This document shows positions 34,122-43,059 of a stretch of DNA of 64,000 bases, piece by piece. The stretch is from Bradyrhizobium frederickii. GTDB lineage: Bacteria; Pseudomonadota; Alphaproteobacteria; Rhizobiales; Xanthobacteraceae. Within the stretch, counting starts at the first letter, position 1. The number at the start of each line of letters is the position of its first letter. The stretch covers positions 62,001 to 126,000 of the forward strand of contig NZ_SPQS01000014.1 in NCBI RefSeq assembly GCF_004570865.1. The letters run 5' to 3'. The translations under genes and the position numbers were made by a program. The notes under the pieces are model-generated. The model was not told the origin of the DNA. It saw only the letters and a program-made list of their open reading frames with translations, and did not search any database.

Positions 34122-34565
34122 ATGTCAATCGACGACGACGTTGCGCTTCTCGAGCGGGTCCCGACACTGCGCCTGTTGGGCGACGCCTCGTTGCGCATGC
34201 TGGCGATCGGCTCCGAGCAGCGTGACTTCGTCCGCGGCGACACCCTGTTCAATCTCGGCGATGACGCCGATGCCGGCTTCGTGGTGCAGCGCGGCGCCTT
34301 CCGGGTCGAAGACGGCGCCGGCGCCGAGATGATCGCCGGTCCCGGCGCGTTGATCGGCGAGCTCGCGCTGGTGGTGCCGATGAAGCGGCCGTCGAGCGCG
34401 ATCGCGCTGGAGCATTCCTCCGTCATCCGCGTCGCCCGCAGCCTGTTCCAGCGCGTGCTCGAAAGCGACCCCGCCGCCGCCGTGCGCCTGCGCGACGAAT
34501 TCGCGGTGCGCTCCAGCCAGATCGCCAGCGACATATTGATGGCAGGCGCCAAGCTGACGTCGTAG
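34122..34565 (+). CDS. Stand-alone cyclic-nucleotide-binding domain protein
   Basis: A protein of 147 residues made of one cNMP-binding beta barrel: FVRGDTLFNLGDDADAGFVV, GPGALIGELALVV in place of the phosphate cassette GE(L/I), and RPSSAIALEHSSVIRVARS. No helix-turn-helix or other effector domain follows. It starts 58 bases after the CenR-like regulator on the same strand and may be co-transcribed. Whether it binds cAMP or cGMP is unknown; the cassette retains Gly-Glu but the usual Arg is replaced by Lys-Arg further on. Confidence 0.82.
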   Translation: MSIDDDVALLERVPTLRLLGDASLRMLAIGSEQRDFVRGDTLFNLGDDADAGFVVQRGAFRVEDGAGAEMIAGPGALIGELALVVPMKRPSSAIALEHSSVIRVARSLFQRVLESDPAAAVRLRDEFAVRSSQIASDILMAGAKLTS

Positions 34566-34569
34566 CCCT

Positions 34570-34616
34570 TGTCATTCCGAGGCGCGACGAAGTCGCGAGC
34601 CCGGAATGACGGCAGG
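34570..34616. repeat. Short family B-like inverted repeat
   Basis: GTCATTCCGAGGCGCGACGA pairs with CGCGAGCCCGGAATGAC between the CNBD gene and xth; a compact hairpin between converging genes. Confidence 0.75.
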
Positions 34617-34618
34617 CG

Positions 34619-35434
34619 CTACACCTCCAGCGTCACCGTCACGGGCACGTGGTCCGATGGCCGCTCCCAGCTCCGCGCATCGCGCAGGATCTTGAAATCG
34701 CTGACCGCGTCCTTCAACGCGCGTGAGACCCAGATGTGATCGAGCCTGCGGCCGCGGTCACCGACGGTCCAATCGGGCGAGCGGTAGCTCCACCACGTAT
34801 AGACCTTCTCGGACATCGGAATGCGGTCGCGCGCGACGTCGACCCATTCGCCGGCTTCGAGCGCGGCCTTGAGCTTCTCGGTTTCCACCGGCGTATGCGA
34901 GACCACCTTCAACAGCTGCTTGTGCGACCACACGTCGTTCTCGTGCGGGGCGACGTTGAGATCGCCGACCAGGATGTGGCGATCCTCCCCGCGCGGATGC
35001 AGCGGCTCGCACGCCTTCATCTCGTCCAGGAAGCGGAGCTTGTGGTCGAACTTCTCGTTCAGCGCGGGATCGGGAATGTCGCCGCCGGCGGGCACGTAGA
35101 AATTATGCAGCACCAGCGGCTTGGCGATTTGAGCCTTCTCGCCGAACGAGACGGAGATGTGGCGCGAATCCACCTTGTCGCAGAAGGTGCGGATATCCTT
35201 CGAGTCGAACGGAATCTTCGAGACGATGGCGACGCCGTGATAGCCCTTCTGCCCATTCAGCGCGACGTGCTCATAGCCGAGCCGCTTGAAGCGCTTCAGC
35301 GGAAAGGCGTCGTCGATGCACTTGGTCTCCTGCAGGCACAGCACGTCCGGCCGCGCGCTCTTGAGGAATTTCGCGACCAGATCGATGCGCAGCCGCACCG
35401 AATTGATGTTCCAGGTTGTCAGGGAAAGACGCAT
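34619..35434 (-). CDS. xth: Exodeoxyribonuclease III (Xth)
   Basis: An AP endonuclease/3' exonuclease of 271 residues. SLTTWNINSVRLRIDLV has the first metal Asn, LCLQETKCIDDAFP the catalytic Glu, VGDLNVAPHENDVW the Asp/Asn pair and RSWERPSDHVPVTV the final Asp-His. It repairs abasic sites and 3' blocks in base excision repair. Followed on the minus strand by nothing close; a family D repeat lies upstream, before lolA. Confidence 0.96.
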   Translation of the reverse strand: MRLSLTTWNINSVRLRIDLVAKFLKSARPDVLCLQETKCIDDAFPLKRFKRLGYEHVALNGQKGYHGVAIVSKIPFDSKDIRTFCDKVDSRHISVSFGEKAQIAKPLVLHNFYVPAGGDIPDPALNEKFDHKLRFLDEMKACEPLHPRGEDRHILVGDLNVAPHENDVWSHKQLLKVVSHTPVETEKLKAALEAGEWVDVARDRIPMSEKVYTWWSYRSPDWTVGDRGRRLDHIWVSRALKDAVSDFKILRDARSWERPSDHVPVTVTLEV

Positions 35435-35492
35435 GGGAAATGCGTCTTAGCATGGATCGGCGCGAGGAAAATGCTTGTCCACAGGGCTGGAA

Positions 35493-35585
35493 TCGTAGGG
35501 TGGGCAAAGCGAAGCGTGCCCACGTGCCAATTGCGAGGAGGAAAGATGGTGGGCACGGCGCAAACGCGCCTTTGCCCACCCTACG
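35493..35585. repeat. Inverted repeat, family D variant
   Basis: Arms GTAGGGTGGGCAAAGCG and CGCCTTTGCCCACCCTAC with inner CGTGCCCAC / GTGGGCACG. Related to the element between parA and parB at 22318. Confidence 0.85.
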
Positions 35586-35597
35586 GCAGCGGAGCGT

Positions 35598-36413
35598 TCA
35601 GCCCGGCGACGGGCCGTAATTGGTGAAATCGATCTTGAACATGCCGGGATCGAGCTTCTTGCTCGAATCCAGATTGTAGACCGCGATCGTGGTGTCGTAG
35701 CCCTGCGGATCGGTGACGGTCCATTGCTTGAGCTGGCCGTCCTTGGCGCCGAACATCAGCAGCAAGCGGCTGGTGCCGACCAGCGCCTGCTTCTCCTCGA
35801 TGGTGACGCTGACGAAGACGTCGTCGGCGGAGACGTTGACGACGTTGGTGTCCTTCATCAGGTCGATGCGGTCGGACAAAAGGAAGCGCAGCGGCGTCTG
35901 CGACAGCGGATAGACATCCTGCGTCGCAAGCTTGCGGTCGCGCACCACCAGGGACGATCCGTCGGCGACGATGTCGATCGGGCTCGGCGCATCATATTCG
36001 AAACGCACCTTGCCCGGCTTCTGAATGTAGAAATCGCCCTGCGTCTTGCTGCCGTCGGGGCCGACCTGGACGAAATTTCCGACCAGCGTCTGCAGCGACG
36101 ACAGATAAGCGCTGACCTTGGCCGCCTGCGCCTTCTGGTTGGCATCGAAGGTCTGGAAGATGCTGCTCGGTACGTTGCGGCGCGGATCCGGGATCACCGG
36201 AGTGGGTGGCGTCTGCGTCGCGCCGGTGACCGCGGGTCCACCGCCTCCGGATTGAGCACCATCGCGGCCCTTCGGCGCGGGCTTCGGCACCGGCACGGTC
36301 TGCGCGAGCGACGTCGCGGTCACCATCGCGGCAGTGACGAGCAGCACGCCAGCCACGCGCGCGCTTCTCGCAGCGATGGTGGCAGCGAATCGAATGTCCG
36401 GATGTCTGATCAA
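35598..36413 (-). CDS. lolA: LolA-type outer-membrane lipoprotein carrier
   Basis: An exported protein of about 271 residues. From the TTG at 36413 (GGACG upstream) a signal peptide with core VAGVLLVTAAMVTATSLA is predicted; an alternative TTG at 36461 is possible and no ATG fits. A Pro/Gly-rich linker of about 50 residues precedes the LolA fold (VSAYLSSLQTLVGNFVQVGP, QGDFYIQKPGKVRFEYDAP, DVYPLSQTPLRFLLSD). LolA carries lipoproteins across the periplasm. The linker is longer than in E. coli LolA. It lies just downstream of ftsK on the same strand, an arrangement shared with E. coli ftsK-lolA. Confidence 0.88.
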   Translation of the reverse strand: MIRHPDIRFAATIAARSARVAGVLLVTAAMVTATSLAQTVPVPKPAPKGRDGAQSGGGGPAVTGATQTPPTPVIPDPRRNVPSSIFQTFDANQKAQAAKVSAYLSSLQTLVGNFVQVGPDGSKTQGDFYIQKPGKVRFEYDAPSPIDIVADGSSLVVRDRKLATQDVYPLSQTPLRFLLSDRIDLMKDTNVVNVSADDVFVSVTIEEKQALVGTSRLLLMFGAKDGQLKQWTVTDPQGYDTTIAVYNLDSSKKLDPGMFKIDFTNYGPSPG

Positions 36414-36507
36414 CGCGTCGTCCTGTATGGCTGGGCGCCTTTTTAGCGTGATTTCGGGCAAAAGCAGATATCGATTTTGCGTGAAATGATGTTTTGAGGC
36501 GACCGCC

Positions 36508-38979
36508 TCACATATGGCTGTCTTCTTCCTCGACCAGAATCTCGCGCTTGCCGGCGTGGTTGGCGGGTCCGACGATGCCTTCCAGTTCCATGCGCTCCAT
36601 CAGCGATGCGGCGCGGTTATAGCCGATTTGCAGGCGGCGCTGGATATAACTGGTGGAGGCCTTGCGGTCGCGCTTGACGATCGCAACGGCCTGCTGGAAG
36701 AGATCGCCGCCGCCGTCCGCACCCATGCCGCTTGCGTCGAACACGGCTCCGCCGTCCTCGTCCTCGCTCGGCTCTTCGGCGGTCACCGCCTCGAGATATT
36801 CCGGTTGCCCCTGCGTCTTGAGGTGACGCACCACCTTCTCGACTTCCTCGTCGGACGCAAAGGGTCCGTGCACGCGGCTGATGCGGCCGCCGCCGGCCAT
36901 GTAGAGCATGTCGCCCTGGCCGAGCAGCTGCTCGGCACCCATCTCGCCCAGGATCGTGCGACTGTCGATCTTGGACGTCACCTGGAAGGCGATGCGGGTT
37001 GGGAAGTTCGCCTTGATGGTGCCGGTGATGACGTCGACCGACGGACGCTGCGTCGCCAGGATCACGTGCAGGCCGGCGGCGCGTGCCATCTGCGCGAGGC
37101 GCTGCACCGCGCCTTCGATGTCCTTGCCGGCGACCATCATCAGGTCGGCCATTTCGTCGACGATGATGACGATGTAGGGCAGTGGATCGAGCGAGAGCTT
37201 CTCTTCCTCGTAGATCGCCTTGCCGGTCTCCTTGTCGAAGCCGGTATGCACCGTGCGCGTCGGCTCCTCGCCCTTGGCCTTCAGCTCGAGCAGGCGCGTG
37301 TTGTAGCCGTCGATGTTGCGCACACCGAGCTTGGCCATGTTCTTGTAGCGCTCTTCCATCTCGCGCACGGCCCATTTCAGCGCGACCACCGCCTTCTTCG
37401 GGTCGGTCACGACGGGCGTGAGCAGATGGGGAATGCCGTCATAGACGGAGAGTTCGAGCATCTTCGGATCGACCATGATCAGGCGGCACTGGTCCGGGCG
37501 CAGCCGGTAGACCAGGCTGAGGATCATGGTGTTGATGGCGACCGATTTGCCCGAGCCGGTGGTGCCGGCGATCAGCATGTGCGGCGTGCGCGCGAGGTCG
37601 ATGATGACGGGATCGCCGCCGATGGTCTTGCCGAGGCAGAGCGGCAGCTTCGCCACCGTCTCGGTCGCTTCCTTCGCGACCAGCAGTTCGCGCAAATAGA
37701 CCTTCTCGCGATGCGCGTTCGGCAATTCGATGCCGATGGCATTGCGGCCCGGCACCACGGCGACGCGCGCCGACAGCGCGCTCATCGAGCGGGCGATGTC
37801 GTCGGCAAGTCCGATCACGCGCGACGATTTGATGCCGGGCGCGGGCTCCAGCTCGTACAGCGTGACGACAGGGCCCGGATTGGCCTTCACGATCTCGCCG
37901 CGCACGCCGAAATCCTGCAGCACGCCTTCGAGCGAGCGCGAATTGGTCTCCAGCTCGGCCTTGCTGAGCGGCTGGCGATCGCCCGCCTTCGGCGCGGCCA
38001 GCATGGAGACGGAGGGAAGATCGAACTTGTCGGAGGACTTCTTGGCAGGAGCCTTCGGCGCAGCCTTCTTGCGCGGGGCGCGCGCGACGGGCTCCTCTTC
38101 CTCTTCCTCCTCGTCTTCGTGCTGATCCTCGTAGTCCTCGTCTTCGGACTGCGGCGAGATCGAGGGCGCGGCGCGGCCGCCGCCGAGATTCGGCTCCTGG
38201 CGGTTGAACGACACGGCCTTGGTCTTCGGTCCGCTCGAGACCAGCGAACGGTAGGCGGCACCACACAGCCAGATCAGCCGCGCCTTCGTGCTCATCAGCG
38301 CATGGAACAGCCAGCCCAGCGACACCGAGCCGCGATCGCCCTCCTCGTCTTCGTCGAGCGGCTTGTCGTCGTCCTCGATCTCGGTGTGCTCCTCGTCCTG
38401 CTCACGGGCGCCAAGACCGCAGGCGATCAGGAAGGTCGCGGCCATGGCGGCGAACAGGATCGTGCCGAGCACGATGCGGTAGATCGTGCCGGCGGGTCCG
38501 AAAATCACCGCGGGCGCGCGCACCAGGGCGTCGCCGACCACGCCGCCGAGGCCGGTTGGCAGCGGCCATGCGCCGCCATGCGGCCAGCAGCTGACGAAGC
38601 CCGCCGCGAGCACCGCGCAGAGGACCCAGGAGCCGAGCCGCAGCGCTTCGCGGTCGAATGGGCGATGCGTCATCATGCGCCAGCCCCAGACCGCGACGGT
38701 CAGGACCAGCATGATGGCGCCGAGCCCGAGGATCTGCATCGCGAGATCGGCGCCGATCGCGCCGGCATAGCCGAGGATGTTGCGGATCGGCCTCGAGGTG
38801 GCGTGGCTGAGGCTGGGATCCTGCACCGACCAGGTCATCAGCGCGGCCGAGGCAAGGCCCGCGAGCGCGATCAGGCCGAGACCGGTGAGCTCGCGCATGC
38901 GCCGCGCCAGACCCTCGCGGATCGATGGCGGCAGATGGCCGACCAGTGGAATGACGCGTTCGATTGCCGACATGCTCAT
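36508..38979 (-). CDS. ftsK: FtsK/SpoIIIE DNA translocase
   Basis: A protein of 823 residues. Four membrane segments occupy about residues 30-200. A linker of about 120 residues is extremely acidic (EDEDYEDQHEDEEEEEEEP) and then basic. The motor has Walker A GTTGSGKS near 472-479 and Walker B VIIVDEMADLMM near 610. The C-terminal gamma winged helix (DLFQQAVAIVKRDRKASTSY) reads polarity sequences and contacts XerD. It pumps chromosome termini through the closing septum. Gene order aminotransferase-ftsK-lolA. Confidence 0.97.
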   Translation of the reverse strand: MSMSAIERVIPLVGHLPPSIREGLARRMRELTGLGLIALAGLASAALMTWSVQDPSLSHATSRPIRNILGYAGAIGADLAMQILGLGAIMLVLTVAVWGWRMMTHRPFDREALRLGSWVLCAVLAAGFVSCWPHGGAWPLPTGLGGVVGDALVRAPAVIFGPAGTIYRIVLGTILFAAMAATFLIACGLGAREQDEEHTEIEDDDKPLDEDEEGDRGSVSLGWLFHALMSTKARLIWLCGAAYRSLVSSGPKTKAVSFNRQEPNLGGGRAAPSISPQSEDEDYEDQHEDEEEEEEEPVARAPRKKAAPKAPAKKSSDKFDLPSVSMLAAPKAGDRQPLSKAELETNSRSLEGVLQDFGVRGEIVKANPGPVVTLYELEPAPGIKSSRVIGLADDIARSMSALSARVAVVPGRNAIGIELPNAHREKVYLRELLVAKEATETVAKLPLCLGKTIGGDPVIIDLARTPHMLIAGTTGSGKSVAINTMILSLVYRLRPDQCRLIMVDPKMLELSVYDGIPHLLTPVVTDPKKAVVALKWAVREMEERYKNMAKLGVRNIDGYNTRLLELKAKGEEPTRTVHTGFDKETGKAIYEEEKLSLDPLPYIVIIVDEMADLMMVAGKDIEGAVQRLAQMARAAGLHVILATQRPSVDVITGTIKANFPTRIAFQVTSKIDSRTILGEMGAEQLLGQGDMLYMAGGGRISRVHGPFASDEEVEKVVRHLKTQGQPEYLEAVTAEEPSEDEDGGAVFDASGMGADGGGDLFQQAVAIVKRDRKASTSYIQRRLQIGYNRAASLMERMELEGIVGPANHAGKREILVEEEDSHM

Positions 38980-38987
38980 GGGCCCGC

Positions 38988-40199
38988 CTAACCCAGAGTC
39001 TCGACCAGGCGATGCAGCGCCTGCGCCGTGGTCTCGCTATCCTGCACCAGGGCGAGGCGAATGTAGCCTGCGCCGGGATTGAATCCGTCAGGCTGCTGCC
39101 GCGCCAGGAAGCTGCCGGGCACCACGCGGACGCCGGCCTCCCTGAACAGCTTGAGCGTCACGGACACGTCGTCGCCGATCGCGGACGTATTGAGCCAGAC
39201 GCAGAAGCCGGCATCGGGGCGGCGATAGCCGTAACGGTTGCCGATGATCTGGTCGGCGAGATCGAACTTGATCCGGTACAGCCTGCGGTTCTCCTCGACA
39301 TGCGCTTCGTCGCCGTAGGCAAACGTCGCGACATGCTGGAGCGGCACCGGCACCTGCGGCGCGGCGATGTTGCGCAGCTCCAGGAACATGCCGATGAATG
39401 TCTTGTCGCCGGCGGCGAAGCCAACGCGCAGGCCCGGCAGGTTCGAGCGCTTCGACAACGACTGGAACGCGGCCACGCGGGTGAAATCGGGGCCGGCACA
39501 TTCGAGCGCGCTGCCCGGTGCTTCGCGGGTGTAGATCTCCGAATAGCATTCGTCGCTGAGGATCATGAAGCCGTAGCGATCGGCGAGCCGCTTCAGCCGC
39601 GTGAAGTAATCGCGCGAGGCGACCGAACCCTGCGGGTTGGCCGGCGAGGCCAGATAGAACGCCACGGTGCGCGCCAGCGTCGCCTCGTCGATGGCGTCGA
39701 GATCAGGCAGGAAGCCGTTTTCGATCGTGGTCGGCAGATAGACCGGCTCGCAGGCTGCAGCCAAGGCGCCGGCGCCATAGACCGGATAGAACGGGTTCGG
39801 CATCAGGATGGCGGGCGTGCCGGGACGCGGGCCGACGTAGCGCTTTGCCGCGAGGGCGGCAAGGAACAGCCCCTCGCGGCTGCCATTGAGGACGAGAATC
39901 TCGCTTTTGGGGTCGAGCGGCCGCGGCAGCTCGAAGCGCGACGACAGCCAGGTGCTTGCTGCCTGGCGGAACGGGTCGGTGCCCTGGTTCATCGGGTAAC
40001 GGCCGAAATCGGCGATGTGCTTGGCCAGCACCGGGCCGACGAAATCAGGCACGGGATGCTGCGGTTCGCCGACCGCGAGCGAAATCAAGGGCTTGCCGGG
40101 CTGATGCGGCGCCAGCAGCTCGTTCAGCCGGACGAAGGGCGAGCGTTCGTTGGAGCTTCCACCGGCCTGCGGCGCGCGGGATGAAGCGGTCATGACCAT
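38988..40199 (-). CDS. Class I/II aminotransferase, DapC-like
   Basis: A PLP aminotransferase of 403 residues (401 from a second ATG at 40193). LISLAVGEPQHPVPDFVG is the substrate loop, YPMNQGTDPFRQAASTWL and YLASPANPQGSVASRDYF are fold type I motifs, and the PLP lysine is in FQSLSKRSNLPGLRVGF. It resembles N-succinyldiaminopimelate aminotransferase (DapC) of the lysine/peptidoglycan precursor path; the exact substrate is not proven by sequence. It lies 8 bases upstream of ftsK on the same strand. Confidence 0.88.
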   Translation of the reverse strand: MVMTASSRAPQAGGSSNERSPFVRLNELLAPHQPGKPLISLAVGEPQHPVPDFVGPVLAKHIADFGRYPMNQGTDPFRQAASTWLSSRFELPRPLDPKSEILVLNGSREGLFLAALAAKRYVGPRPGTPAILMPNPFYPVYGAGALAAACEPVYLPTTIENGFLPDLDAIDEATLARTVAFYLASPANPQGSVASRDYFTRLKRLADRYGFMILSDECYSEIYTREAPGSALECAGPDFTRVAAFQSLSKRSNLPGLRVGFAAGDKTFIGMFLELRNIAAPQVPVPLQHVATFAYGDEAHVEENRRLYRIKFDLADQIIGNRYGYRRPDAGFCVWLNTSAIGDDVSVTLKLFREAGVRVVPGSFLARQQPDGFNPGAGYIRLALVQDSETTAQALHRLVETLG

Positions 40200-40379
40200 T
40201 CTGGGCGCCAGTACTCTTGGAACGGCCGGTCGCGCACCACGGCGCCGGCGGGAAGCGGTTCAGTTCACCATAGATAGGGCGAGGTTAAGACGCGATTAAC
40301 CATCGGCCGCCGCCTCCGTCCAGAGCAGGAATATTGAGGCCCGATAACAACGGGGTGCGGCTGCCGTTGGGGCTGGTTG

Positions 40380-40512
40380 CTCACCTCTACCGCTTGCGGG
40401 AGAGGTCGCGCCGAAGGCGCGAGTGAGGGTTCTTTCCGCATAGGGACTGGTCCCTATGTTGAGACACCCTCTCCCCGGCCCTCCCCCGCAAGCGGGGGAG
40501 GGAGAGCACCGC
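40380..40512. repeat. Family A repeat upstream of the aminotransferase
   Basis: Arms CTCACCTCTACCGCTTGCGG and CCCCCGCAAGCGGGGGAGGG with GCATAGGGACTGGTCCCTATG, an inner palindrome at about 40438-40458. It fills the 323-bp gap 40200-40522, in which I see no gene. Confidence 0.8.
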
Positions 40513-40522
40513 CATCGCGGCC

Positions 40523-40927
40523 TCAGCGCCCCGGCAGCTTCCCGAACGTCTTCATCCCCGCGGGGATCGTATGAAACTCCTGCATGTCGCAGGTGTAGAT
40601 CGCCATCTGCGGCTGGAACTGCTTTGGCTCGTCCAGCGTGCCGACCTTCACGACCGCCGCCGGCAGGCCCGGGACCTTGGTCACCAGGTGGGTACCGCAT
40701 TCGACGCAGAATTCGCGCGTGACGGCGCGTTCGAGATCCTTGCGGGTGAACTGCTTGGGTTGCCCCAGGATGTAGCTGAAGCCGGCCGCCGGCATCGCGA
40801 TGAAGGTGTTGGGCGCGCCGCCCGAGATGTACTGGCACTCGCGGCAATGACACTGGGCCTGCATCATCGGATCGCCCTCGGCCACGTAGCGCACTTCGCC
40901 GCAATAGCATCCGCCTTCCAAACGCAT
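40523..40927 (-). CDS. GFA-family (CENP-V/GFA) zinc protein
   Basis: A protein of 134 residues with the cysteine pattern of the glutathione-dependent formaldehyde-activating enzyme family: GGCYCGEVRY near residues 5-14, QCHCRECQY near 25-33 and CVECGTHLV near 90-98, which bind two zinc ions. Most members are not the Paracoccus formaldehyde enzyme, so the activity is unknown. It lies downstream of amtB on the same strand but beyond a strong terminator, so it probably has its own promoter. Confidence 0.88.
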   Translation of the reverse strand: MRLEGGCYCGEVRYVAEGDPMMQAQCHCRECQYISGGAPNTFIAMPAAGFSYILGQPKQFTRKDLERAVTREFCVECGTHLVTKVPGLPAAVVKVGTLDEPKQFQPQMAIYTCDMQEFHTIPAGMKTFGKLPGR

Positions 40928-41013
40928 GACAACCTCCCCGATTGTTGTTTCTTGTGGTCGATATTTCTGCGCCGGCGGCGCGGAATGGCAATCCTTTTCT
41001 TCGGCGTCCTGGG

Positions 41014-41048
41014 CAAAAGAAAGGGGCTCCAGCTTGCGCTGGAGCCCC
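41014..41048 (-). terminator. Rho-independent terminator after glnK-amtB
   Basis: Read on the minus strand, a perfect 10-bp stem GGGGCTCCAG/CTGGAGCCCC with a 6-base loop is followed by TTTCTTTT. It lies 83 bases after the amtB stop. Confidence 0.88.
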
Positions 41049-41130
41049 TCGACGGTCAGGGCATTGCCGGGTATGTGCCCGAACCGTAGTTATGGGCGCG
41101 ATCCCCGAAGGAGACCGCGCCCGGGAGGAG

Positions 41131-42579
41131 TCACATGTTGTAGGCGCGCTCGGTGTGCTCGGTGATGTCGAGACCTTCACGCTCGCTCTCGACATTGGTG
41201 CGCAGACCGACGATCACGTCGACGACCTTGTAGAGGATCGCCGAGCCGATGCCCGACCACACCAGCGTGGTGCCGACGCCCCAGATCTGGGCCATCATCT
41301 GCGTTGCGAAGTCGTAATCGGCGACCTTCGGCGGGATCGCGGTGTAGTCGATGATGCCGGCACCGCCGAGGGCGGGGTTGACGAGAATGCCGGTGCCGAG
41401 GGCGCCGACAATGCCGCCGATGCAGTGCACGCCGAACACGTCGAGGGAGTCGTCATAGCCGAGCGCGTTCTTCACGACGGTGCAGAAGAACATGCAGACC
41501 ACGCCGACGACCAGGCCGAGGACGATCGCGCCCATCACGCCGGAGAAGCCGGCGGCAGGGGTGACGGCCACGAGGCCCGCGACAGCGCCGGAGATGACGC
41601 CGAGCACCGACGGATGACCCTTGATGATCCACTCCGCGAACATCCACGACAGCGCGGCGGCCGCGGTGGCGACGAAGGAGTTGGTCATGGCAAGCGCAGC
41701 GCCGCCGCTGGCTTCCAGGTTGGAGCCGGCGTTGAAGCCGAACCAGCCGACCCAGAGCAGCGAGGCGCCGATCATCGACATGGTCAGCGAGTGCGGGGCC
41801 ATCAGCTCCTTGCCGTAACCGACACGCTTGCCGATCAGGAGAGCGCCGACGAGACCTGCGATGCCGGCGTTGATGTGCACCACGGTGCCGCCAGCGAAGT
41901 CGATCGCGCCCTTCTTGAAGATCCAGCCGGCGTCGGCGTTGATCTCGTCGAGCTTGGCCTGCGCCGCGGTCTTTGCCGCCGCGTCAGTGGCCGCGGCGAG
42001 AGCCTTGGCAGCGTCCTGGATCAGGTCCGGGCCCGGCCAGTACCAAACCATGTGCGCGATCGGGAAGTAGATCAGCGTGACCCAGAGCGGGATGAAGAGG
42101 GCGATCGCCGAGAATTTCATGCGCTCGGCGAAGGCGCCGACGATGAGGGCGGGCGTGATCGCCGCGAAGGTCATCTGGAAGCACATGTAGATGAGCTCCG
42201 AGATGTTGGCGTCGACCGAGAAGGTCGCGGCCTTCGAGTCGGTGGTGACGCCCATCATGAAGGCCTTGGAGAAGCCGCCGATGAAGTCGGAGCCGCCGGT
42301 GAAGGCGAGGCTGTAGCCGTAGACGGCCCAGATCACGGTGACGATGCAGACGGTGTAGAACACCTGCATCAGGACGGAGAGCATGTTCTTGGAGCGGACG
42401 AGACCGCCGTAGAACAGGGCGAGGCCGGGGATCGTCATCAACAGCACCAGCACTGTCGATGTCAGCATCCAGGCGTTGTCTCCCTTGTTGACCGTTGGCT
42501 CGGCGTAGGCTGCGGTCGCAGCGAACAGGCCGACTGCGAGAGCCGCCAATCCCGCGCCATAGGGACGCTTGAACGTCAT
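41131..42579 (-). CDS. amtB: AmtB ammonium transporter 1
   Basis: A trimeric channel subunit of 482 residues. A cleavable signal peptide (LAALAVGLFAATAAYA) precedes eleven membrane helices. The twin pore histidines are in YFPIAHMVWYW and FGVHCIGGIVGALGTG; phenylalanine gate residues lie in CFQMTFAAITPALIV. An insert of about 45 residues rich in Ala/Lys (AAKALAAATDAAAKTAAQAK) between helices is longer than in E. coli AmtB. GlnK blocks the pore when nitrogen is sufficient. It forms an operon with the glnK 37 bases upstream. Confidence 0.96.
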   Translation of the reverse strand: MTFKRPYGAGLAALAVGLFAATAAYAEPTVNKGDNAWMLTSTVLVLLMTIPGLALFYGGLVRSKNMLSVLMQVFYTVCIVTVIWAVYGYSLAFTGGSDFIGGFSKAFMMGVTTDSKAATFSVDANISELIYMCFQMTFAAITPALIVGAFAERMKFSAIALFIPLWVTLIYFPIAHMVWYWPGPDLIQDAAKALAAATDAAAKTAAQAKLDEINADAGWIFKKGAIDFAGGTVVHINAGIAGLVGALLIGKRVGYGKELMAPHSLTMSMIGASLLWVGWFGFNAGSNLEASGGAALAMTNSFVATAAAALSWMFAEWIIKGHPSVLGVISGAVAGLVAVTPAAGFSGVMGAIVLGLVVGVVCMFFCTVVKNALGYDDSLDVFGVHCIGGIVGALGTGILVNPALGGAGIIDYTAIPPKVADYDFATQMMAQIWGVGTTLVWSGIGSAILYKVVDVIVGLRTNVESEREGLDITEHTERAYNM

Positions 42580-42616
42580 AATATTCACTCCTGCTTGGAT
42601 AAGGTTGAGCGCGAAA

Positions 42617-42955
42617 TCAGAGGGCCGCAGCATCGGCCTCGCCGGTGCGGATGCGCACCGCGTGGTCGAGGTTGATGACGAAGATCTTGCCGTCGCCGAT
42701 CTGTCCGGTTTTCGCGGCGGACGTGATGGCGTCGATGGTCTTGTCGACCTGGTCGGAGGCGACAGCGACCTCGATCTTGATCTTGGGCAGGAAGCTCACG
42801 GCATATTCGGCGCCGCGATAGATTTCCGTATGGCCCTTCTGGCGGCCATATCCCTTGACTTCCGTCACCGTGAGACCATGAACGCCGATGGCGGTCAGGG
42901 CGTCACGGACTTCTTCCAGCTTGAATGGCTTAATGATCGCCATAACAATTTTCAT
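42617..42955 (-). CDS. glnK: GlnK-type PII signalling protein 1
   Basis: A trimeric PII protein of 112 residues, the standard length. KPFKLEEVRDALTAIGV is the family start; the T-loop GYGRQKGHTEIYRGAEY ends in the uridylylation tyrosine 51 in YRGAEY, and TGQIGDGKIFV is the B-loop that binds ATP and 2-oxoglutarate. It reports nitrogen status by binding AmtB and other targets. It is transcribed with amtB. A sigma-54-type promoter candidate lies about 105 bases upstream. It is about 77 percent identical (my hand count) to the second PII protein at 44616. Confidence 0.96.
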   Translation of the reverse strand: MKIVMAIIKPFKLEEVRDALTAIGVHGLTVTEVKGYGRQKGHTEIYRGAEYAVSFLPKIKIEVAVASDQVDKTIDAITSAAKTGQIGDGKIFVINLDHAVRIRTGEADAAAL

Positions 42956-43059
42956 GGGTCCTATCCCCGCTTGGGCCCGGTCCGGACATGGCCGGGCGTT
43001 CTCGACTGGTTCGCCACGAGGGAGAAGTTCACTACGCGGGCACAGCCAGGACCCTTAGA

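Noticed and set aside
36514..38991. An 825-codon open frame on the plus strand opposite ftsK
   Set aside because: FtsK on the minus strand has complete Walker, membrane and gamma domains. The plus-strand frame has no recognisable motif and results from GC-rich third positions.
40942..42675. A 577-codon plus-strand frame opposite amtB
   Set aside because: Made of repetitive Asp/Gly/Glu/His-rich sequence typical of the complement of hydrophobic helices; AmtB motifs are intact on the minus strand.
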